Positions 57,008-64,000 of a stretch of DNA of 64,000 nt are shown here, in pieces; the first letter of the stretch is position 1, and each line of letters starts with the position of its first letter. Made by a program: the position numbers and the translations under genes. A model generated the notes under the pieces. It saw nothing but the letters and a program-made list of their open reading frames with translations, was not told the origin of the DNA and made no database searches. The DNA is from Prochilodus magdalenae (Eukaryota > Chordata > Actinopteri > Characiformes > Prochilodontidae), in NCBI GenBank assembly GCA_024036415.1, contig JAMWET010000805.1:351501-415500 (forward strand). Reading direction: 5' to 3'.

Positions 57008-58188
57008 TGTATAGCACTGTGTAACTTTGGCATCTCTCAGTCTCCACATCAGGTGCTAGCTTCTGATTGGTCTACTACATCTTTGGCTCCTCCCTGGCTC
57101 TGCCTCCTTATTATCACCTTCACCTGTCTCCTCTTCATGTGCTCATTCTACAGTCTTCCTACAGAAGTCTGCCGGCTGCCACCAGCGTTCTTGAATTCTG
57201 TCCTATGTTCAGGTTCCTCCTCACTGCTGCCATGTTTCTCTGTTCTGGTGCTGTCTGCCTGCTGATGTCTGCATGCGGATTTGCCCGTGTTAAACAAGTC
57301 TGTCTGCAAAATAAAAGGATACAGAAGTATCTATATCACCCCCGCTCCCCCCCCACCAGCTGCTCTACTTAATCCAGCACCCGGGAAGTCACACTTCGAA
57401 CCACAGAACCCAAACTGCAGCTTCATGTTAAGCATTGAAATGACTAGTTTTACTGAGTGTTAATGATTTTAATCTGCTGTTGTGGCCCAGTGACTGACAA
57501 ACAGAGTCTTGTTCTTGCATGTAAAAGAGCAGGTGAAGCGAGCCGAAACGTTTCCCACGCTCCGCCAGTAACGTGGTCATGCTTTGCCCCTTTGCCCTGC
57601 CCGGCCATCTGTCTGAATCTTAGTGTCTGTCTGGAAGAGCGAGTGTCAGCTGCAGCCAGCATTCTTATAGTGAACCCACTGGGACTAAATCCACCAGCAT
57701 GACTTGAGATTACTCACAGTTCACCCAGTTCACCATTTAGCACTACGTTCATAAGCAGAGGCACTTAATAATGCTGCACCAGAGCGAAGCCTAAATATAT
57801 CTGAATGTTACCGCATGCAGTCATATCACTGTTAGAGTAGTTTCCATATCAGTACTGTCAGCTCCAAAGCTCCTACCTTCTGTCCTTCTCCTGAAAACTA
57901 CTGAACTTTATAGAACTTTAGGAATGCTCTAAAATGACTGTAAATTATATAAATGAAAGATTTTAGATTTTTCTTTTTATTCTGATATTTCTGATATTCT
58001 GATAATTAGATGCTACAAGGTTTAACCCTGACCAGGATGATATATATGGATTTCTGTGTGGATTTTTGTGTTGGGAGTTGTTAACGGGTTTTAATGGATT
58101 TCTCTCATGTTCGGTGCCCCTGGTTAAATCCCACTGCTTGGACATAATTTGATATAATTCTATAATTCTAAAATTCAATAAATATTAC
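57007..58188. other. no recognised gene
   Basis: From 57,040 to 57,300 the sequence is pyrimidine-rich (CTCCTCCCTGGCTCTGCCTC, CACCTGTCTCCTCTTCATG) and recalls LTR or 5'-flank sequence of fish retroelements, but no LTR boundary, primer site or pol text was found. Confidence 0.35.
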
Positions 58189-58189
58189 C

Positions 58190-58381
58190 CAGCACATCGC
58201 TGCTGTTAGAACAAACTTAATAACTTCAAAGAAATACAAATAATTTTCCGGGGAAGGAAAATCATACTTAACTGGTAATGTAATTTTTTTAAAAGTAATA
58301 TCAGGGCACTAGTTCATTTACCATGACATTTACAAAGAATTATTAAAAGGCATCTTCATATTATGTCAAAAACTGAAAAAC

Positions 58382-58418
<37 letters not shown>

Positions 58419-58455
58419 ACACACACACAGTCGCTGTCCTAAGAAAAACAAATAT
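58190..58455 (+). mobile_element. TCGTCGCTGTCC MITE, rearranged, with (CA)n
   Basis: Two starts resembling the family are visible: ACATCGCTGCTGTTAGAAC at 58,195 and CAGTCGCTGTCCTAAGAAAA at 58,428. Between them lies TTCATTTACCATGACATTTA and a (CA)n run at 58,383-58,430. This looks like two partial copies separated by the microsatellite. Confidence 0.6.
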
Positions 58456-58459
58456 CTCC

Positions 58460-58588
<129 letters not shown>

Positions 58589-59325
58589 TAGTTTTAAAGG
58601 ATTTCTCCTATTAAAATTAATGCTATATGTTTATCAGTCATGAAAATTGAATGTAGAGATTGAAATAATTCAAATGACCAAAATAAAATAGAAGACATAA
58701 AAACGCGACGCGTGTGAGACGCTGTACAGCTTCCTTAACACATCACCTTTAAAGAGTCCTCTAGCTAAGAATCTCTGGACAACCCAAATCAGCTCATTAC
58801 ATACACAACAAGAACACAAACAAGACACACGTATCTTTATACTGTACCAGGAAACGGTGAGCTGGTGGGACAGGCAGGAGAAGCATGTCACATGACCGTA
58901 TAACTTACCTTAACCATTTCTATCCTAAATCCCATGAATATTCTAGAATTCCGGAATCTGGCCTCCAGAAGCTTTAGGAGCATCAAACGATATTTACTGC
59001 TAATGTAGGTTCATGCTAGAAGATTTTATCCCCAGTGATTCTGGATCATTTCTACTGCTCAGCGTAAAGAGGAGCCGGCGTTCTGTAACTCTGCAAACAA
59101 ACAAAAACACTAACACAGTGACAGTAACACACAAGCGACTCAGGTAAGCTCTACAGCCATGTCTCACGCTCCTCCTGTCCATCTCACCGGTCAGCACTGC
59201 TGTACTGTCAAACTGAAATCCCCTGCACTGCCGTCCCTCAGAGTGTGTGACACTGCCCGGCTGAGAGCATGAGAAAGAAGCTCCCTCAATAGCTGAACCC
59301 TCATACTTGGCTAGTAACCATGGCA
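58589..59325. other. no recognised gene
   Basis: Unique sequence. A minus-strand donor-like GTTAAG/GTAAGT near 58,910 lies about 450 bp beyond the CpG-island donor, with no acceptor that fits. Confidence 0.35.
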
Positions 59326-59329
59326 GCAG

Positions 59330-59670
59330 CTGCCCGCTCTCCCTGCCCTGCTTACCTCTGGGCGGCCGCGGGTCGCTCCCTCACTGAAAAGGGGCCACGC
59401 CTCACTTTTCTTCCCGCTGACCGAACTTGCCTTTCCCCTCAAAGGGGCCGACGCGGGGGGTCACTCAGTGGTCTAGACCTGCTCGGGCCGGTCCGGAGGG
59501 GAGCAGCCTTGGGGTAACCCCCTGCTCTCTCAGCGCAGCACCGGCGCAGACTGCAGAGGGGAGAACATCAGAGACGAGGATTTGAGGGGGGGGAAGCGGT
59601 CCTGTCCGATTTGGCCATTGTGCCTGTTCACTTCATCGATCGGGTGAATATATCGAGGCTCCTGCCGGAG
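59330..59670 (-). promoter_or_regulatory. CpG island, possible minus-strand promoter and first exon
   Basis: Roughly 22 CpGs fall in about 340 bp, with high GC, unlike anything else in the window. In vertebrates such islands usually mark promoters. On the minus strand GCCCAGAG/GTAAGC puts a good splice donor at 59,356/59,355, so a non-coding first exon of roughly 100-300 nt could lie between about 59,650 and 59,356. No TATA box or start codon context was convincing. On the plus strand the sequence turns into CT-rich text at 59,735. The orientation is inferred from the donor alone. Confidence 0.45.
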
Positions 59671-59734
59671 TGCATGTGTGATATGGACAGCTTAGCAAGC
59701 ATTTTTTTTTAATCAAGCTCGGGGTTTGTGGGCC

Positions 59735-59830
59735 AACTCTCTCTCCTTCTCTCTCTCGCTCTTCCTATCTTACCTTCCACCATCTCTCCCTCTCTTTCTA
59801 TCTCTCTCTCTCTCTCTTTCTATCTCTCAT
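59735..59830. repeat. CT-rich low-complexity tract
   Basis: CTCTCT and TTTCTATCTC runs directly beside the CpG island. Confidence 0.8.
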
Positions 59831-61230
59831 CCTCACTACCTTCCTCTTGTGTTCTACCTTCTGGTTGCCAATGGTACATCTGGATGAGCATGCTGAACCT
59901 TCCTCAGAGCTACAGTACTGTATTCATCTTCATTTCTTCAGCTTTGGTATGATTTATGTCGCATGTCGTCTGATTTTTTTATTTATTTTATTTATTTATG
60001 TATTCGTTTTATTTTGGCATGATGTAACATTGTCAGTTTGGATGACCCACTGAAGGAAACTGTTCCCGGAGAGGGCTCGGCTGACTAAATGAAAATTACT
60101 GGACATGGTTTTCACATCACAGCCCTTGCGCCCCTTTGCGCCGGTTATGTAGGATTATATGGCTTTAGAATTATGGAAAATACATGTGTGTTTACCTTTT
60201 CTAGTCACCTAATGCTGTCTCTCATGAGGTGAGTCTGTTGTTTACTGTTTTATTCCTCAGATTTACAGCATTCCCTGCTCATCTGATGCTAAATACATAT
60301 ATCACTAGTGTAATGCAAAATGTATTATTCACTATATGCCACAATACAAGTACCATATTTATGCAATATCCATCTTTAGCCAACCAGTGTTTCATGAATA
60401 TGGATTACACATATAAACCTGGACTTGCCTGTAATAAACCTGTATTATGATTACAGTATTTTTGCTCTGTTGTTATTTATTCATATTGTTATTTATTCGT
60501 TGTATTAGTGATGCTGTAATGCATGCATGGTCTTGAAATTGGCTTTTATTCTTAAAGCTCAGTGAAAATACCCCCCCACAATGGCCGTGTGTGTGTGTGT
60601 TTTCTCCTCTACACTGTTGCCATGCAAAATTAGCAGAATGAAGAACAGAAGTGACCATGCTAGGAGATGCCTGTGTTATGGACTAACTAACTATAGTCAG
60701 AGATGAATACTCCAGTTAAACCAAGCCTCATAATTCCTTCACATATCTGGACAATTAGGACAACTCTATGTATCATCTGAAACGCTGAACTACTAAAATG
60801 ACTAATGTAGAATTAGTATATAAAGATACGACACATTAAAATCTGCCACTCATGTCTGTCCTTGCTGGTTATAACACCGGGTTTAGATTGATGTCAGTAT
60901 GCGGGATTGTTTTTTTTTTTCTCTTTTAATCCCACATATTTTTGTGCAGCCTGCATGATAAACCCATATGGAGTTTTTGTCCTGTCACATGTGCAATAGC
61001 TTCTTAATTTGAACATTCACATATCTTTAGTTTTCAGTCAAGCAAATAAGTCATCCTAAAAAAGCATCATCGTTTCGAATTCTTTATGCTATATAGACAG
61101 ATGCAAAAGGTAAAAATGAACCTAAGTTTCCTCCACAGAGAACACAGCACATCTTACAGCACAATTGCTGTTTATTTGCAGGGGATTGGGGAAACCATTT
61201 GCATACCTGGGAAACTATAAAACATAAACT
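59831..61230. other. no recognised gene
   Basis: AT-rich unique sequence with a TTTA run near 59,975-60,000 and a short GT run near 60,586. Confidence 0.4.
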
Positions 61231-61234
61231 GTGA

Positions 61235-61350
61235 GCTATGAAAAAATTGATGGTGTATTATATGTTTTATTTCCAAAAATTCAACAAATAAATTGAAATT
61301 GTGCACTAAAATTCAATTAGACATTCAGCAAAATGTGTCCTTTAACTAAA
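61235..61350 (+). repeat. fragment of transposon family seen at 11.1, 54.9 and 62.3 kb
   Basis: The text TTTTATTTCCAAAAATTCAACAAATAA and AATTGTGCACTAAAATTC follows the order seen at 55,050-55,110 (TTTTATTGTTTTC, TTCAGCAAATAACCAG, CAGTGCATTAAAA). Confidence 0.5.
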
Positions 61351-61386
61351 GAACAATAGAGAATCTATTCAAATATAACTGCATAT

Positions 61387-61405
61387 ATATATATATATAT
61401 ATATG
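61387..61405. repeat. short (TA)n run
   Basis: About nine TA units. Confidence 0.9.
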
Positions 61406-61755
61406 AATGGTAGCTTCTCAGATAAAGAGAAATACAACCCCATGTTAACTGCAGCTCAGTTCTAGTATTCACATTGTGACATACAGTCAATGCTCTTACA
61501 CATATTGTACGTCTTACCATTACTGTTTATGCACAAATTGCTTATTTGTGTATTTGTCTTTGCACTGCACTAAATATATATATATTATATATATACATTA
61601 GACCAACTTTCTAGCGTTCTATTGTTCAGTGGAAGCTCTTCTCTCACTATTTCCAGCCTAAATCTTTTCATTTCGTTGCCAAGTCCACCTATTCTAAAGT
61701 ACTTTCAGTGCCCTCGACTGACCTTCCAGATTTAAGTAGCTTGTAGGCACTTTTT

Positions 61756-61806
61756 TCGGGGGGGGGGGGGGCGGGGGGGAGGTGGGGGGGGGGGGGACGG
61801 GGGGTG
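61756..61806 (+). repeat. poly-G tract
   Basis: About 50 bp almost wholly G on the plus strand, broken by single C, A, T and AC. It has several runs of five or more G, so intramolecular G-quadruplexes are possible. It is followed at once by GTGTCTGATTG repeated twice. Confidence 0.95.
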
Positions 61807-61809
61807 TCT

Positions 61810-62290
61810 GATTGGTGTCTGATTGGTCCAGACAGTCACAGCGGAAAACGAAGCATCAGCACTCAGCCAGCAGCACACAGGCAGAGACAAGAGCAGACAG
61901 ACATGCAAGTGCAGTGTTTGTGTGTAGCCTGGATACACCAGCCAGTCGCCATCTGTCTGACTTTCTCCTCACTGGCAAATACGGCGCTCAAAGGACGTTC
62001 TGTTAAAAGGTTTTGTGCATGTCACGTTTATCAAATATTAAATTCTACTGTATTTCTACGCACTCTGTAAATACCGAGTATGGTAGGGCCTGTGTGTTAG
62101 CCACTGATTGTGCAGGCTTATAGGAACGATGGAAGAAAGACACTAAAATGTATATACGGCCAGCCTTTTCTGATTTCCAGTGCCGGAAAGGAACTGCTTT
62201 CTTAGAATCTCCTTTTATGGATATGAATTATGGGTCTGTCTCTTTTGTTTTTCATTATTGTAATTCTCACATCGTAACACAGTCTATAGG
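61810..62290. other. no recognised gene
   Basis: Unique sequence; short domainless frames only. Confidence 0.4.
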
Positions 62291-62295
62291 AGCCC

Positions 62296-62460
62296 TACAG
62301 TACAGACGTACACAAATGTTTGGGCATCTCTAGCATGTTTAGTTGATTTTAATGGATAAAAATAAATGGATAAACATCAAAAATGGCCTGTGCAAAAGTT
62401 ACAGCACATTTTACTGTATGCTGTATGCTTTATTATTTTCCAAAATGTATTAAAAGTGTA
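62296..62460 (+). repeat. non-autonomous transposon fragment
   Basis: This starts near CAGACGTACACAAATGTTTG and contains AATGGCCTGTGCAAAAGTTA, shared with about 11,120. The start resembles CAGTATGCAAACGTCTGGG at 54.9 kb. No coding sequence. Confidence 0.6.
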
Positions 62461-62920
62461 GTTTTTATGTTGTGTATGGTAAATGACATATTTTATGACT
62501 GATAAAACATGTTCTGCATATAAGATGGCAGGGCCCTTTGCTTTAACACATGTCACAACGTTAATGCGTTTTCATTCTAAATGGGAATATGCTCAAACAG
62601 TAGCATTTCAAATGAATAATCAGAAATTATTCAGAAATTATTATTATTAAAAAGTATTATTAATATTCAATGATGAAAAAACATCTCACAGACTTTACAG
62701 TAGAAGTGAACATGTCTGCAGCTTTGAATGCATGTTATGGGATATTATTTCATATTTAATTCAGTATATTAGTATTTTTGGAGCCTTCCTATTCTGCCTG
62801 TTGTCATGGAATTTTCCGCACAGTGTAAAAGACAACTAATGTGATTGAATGATAAAGGAAAAGAAGAAAAGGGGTGGGGGGGTGTGATCATTGTTGTTAT
62901 TTCATATTTATGAAGTATCT
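62461..62920. other. no recognised feature
   Basis: AT-rich unique sequence. Confidence 0.4.
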
Positions 62921-62922
62921 GT

Positions 62923-63179
62923 ATATCATCAGCACTGTCCAAAGAAAAAACAAAATCTCCAAAAAGTTACTTTACAGGGGAGGGCAAAAACCTCATTTAA
63001 TTCTAATGCAAGTCAATGGAACCAGACGTCTTTCCCAGCAGTTTTGGGCCATTTCTGTTGGTCCATTCATCAGGAAACTTTCACACAGTGTAAACAGCAG
63101 CTGCTGTGTTCAAACGATGCATAAACGTAAAAATCAACAAAAATGAAGACACATGTTTGTCTTTGGACAGCAACGATAT
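62923..63179 (+). mobile_element. TCGTCGCTGTCC MITE, full length
   Basis: The left end ATATCATCAGCACTGTCCAA and the right end TTGGACAGCAACGATAT are inverted with a few mismatches. The internal order matches the 50.1-kb copy: TTACTTTACAGGGGAGGGCA, AAGTCAATGGAACCAGACG, GGTCCATTCATCAGGAAAC. Confidence 0.88.
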
Positions 63180-64000
63180 GCAGGTCCACTGCAGCAGGTC
63201 TAAACATTCCATAATAAATGGGCTCAAAGAAAAAGATGCATGAACAGATGTTAGGAACATTTCCCTTCCCCTATAATGCAGTATGATTTTCTTGTGCGGG
63301 TGATGATGTACTATGATGTATTATCAGATATCGTCTAGTTGAGAGTGCAGCACAGACAACAATAATGCGTCAGCACGAAGACGGCACATAACGTGACCCA
63401 CACTAATGACTTTGACCACAGGAGCTAGAAATGCACTCCTGATGCACATAACCCTGAACTTCCTAAAGCTACTGCAGTGCTTTCGGCTGTCTGACGGGAA
63501 TCAAATATGTGTTCTCAAGCTTTGCCCAAATCTGTGACTCACAGATGACCAGCACAGCCCAGAGCTGTTGTGATTTTCTTGTGGGCCGACGGTCGAGTTC
63601 ACCCCATGCATTATTTATGGGGACCATCAGCGGATTGAGCTTTGCTGCGTAGAGGCCAGGCAGAGACTGGCCTGAAGAATGATAACGCAGCCTGTCTGCC
63701 TGCACGGCCTCTGTCACGCTGGCACAACAATAGATCACCTCTTTTTCTAAGAATCTCTCGCCCATACTTTCTCTCTCTCTCCACTTGTCTCTCATATGCT
63801 CGCTCAACCATCCAGATATATGAGCTACCAGCAAACAACTACGTGAACACAACTTTTTCGGATTTTTCCCGGTATGCTGGGCAAACGGTAAACGTGGCCA
63901 ATATACAGAACTGTGCAAAACTGAGAGACCACCCTTCAAAACCTGACGGGACTCCTAACAACCATGCAAGACCTGCTAAATCACCAAAACGGCCGCTTCG
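63180..64000. other. no gene proven; possible transposon start at right edge
   Basis: The 156-codon minus frame (63,469-63,939) has no domain. At about 63,904 ACAGAACTGTGCAAAACTGA resembles the terminus of a common fish DNA transposon that would continue past the window. Confidence 0.35.

Noticed and set aside
57040..57300. LTR of a retrotransposon
   Set aside because: Only the pyrimidine-rich style recalls an LTR; no paired LTR, primer-binding site or coding remnant was found.
63469..63939. 156-codon minus-strand frame
   Set aside because: No recognisable domain or splice framing; the length is within what chance gives in GC-moderate DNA.

Overview
This is a stretch of eukaryotic, almost certainly teleost fish, nuclear DNA. 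The evidence is several degenerate Tc1/mariner elements of kinds common in fish, tRNA-headed SINEs whose 3' tail matches an L2-clade LINE, many (GA)n, (CA)n, (TA)n and (GATA)n arrays, and no compact gene layout. No intact protein-coding gene was found. The long open frames are either transposase remnants or artefacts of simple repeats. Classification rests on reading the sequence and on remembered family features; no database search was run.

Layout. 0-4 kb: a SINE tail, a complete but dead Tc1 element with TA duplications (282-1578), and a decayed transposon of a second Tc1/mariner lineage. 8.5-11 kb: a tRNA-derived SINE and a transposon of the second lineage with inverted ends of about 140 bp. 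13.9-14.3 and 34.5-35.3 kb: two related elements with matching inverted ends that I could not classify. 15.9-22.4 kb: microsatellites, duplicated AT-rich segments, a 23-bp minisatellite and a palindromic MITE. 26.5-27.6 kb: a GATA/GACA satellite with a repeated higher-order unit of about 490 bp. 28.2-29.6 kb: an old tandem array of about 118-bp units. 32-35.5 kb: unusually CpG-rich DNA with MITE fragments. 36.3-38.0 kb: a mariner-like element split by an L2 LINE. 39.4-43 kb: a Tc1 relic, a SINE and a non-autonomous Tc1 derivative. 44.8-47.3 kb: a fold-back element of about 2.5 kb, with inverted ends of about 360 bp around a 54-bp minisatellite. 48-64 kb: MITEs, SINE and Tc1 relics, a microsatellite cluster, a CpG island and a poly-G tract.

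Functional context. Two signals suggest a minus-strand gene may cross the window: a CpG island at 59.33-59.67 kb with a good minus-strand splice donor, and a 59-nt segment at 38,971-39,029 with consensus acceptor and donor on the same strand. If they belong together, most of the window is intron 1. Several long non-repetitive stretches (around 11.6-12.2, 20.6-21.0, 25.9-26.4, 43.8-44.6 and 47.4-48.3 kb) could hold conserved regulatory sequence, but one genome cannot show that.
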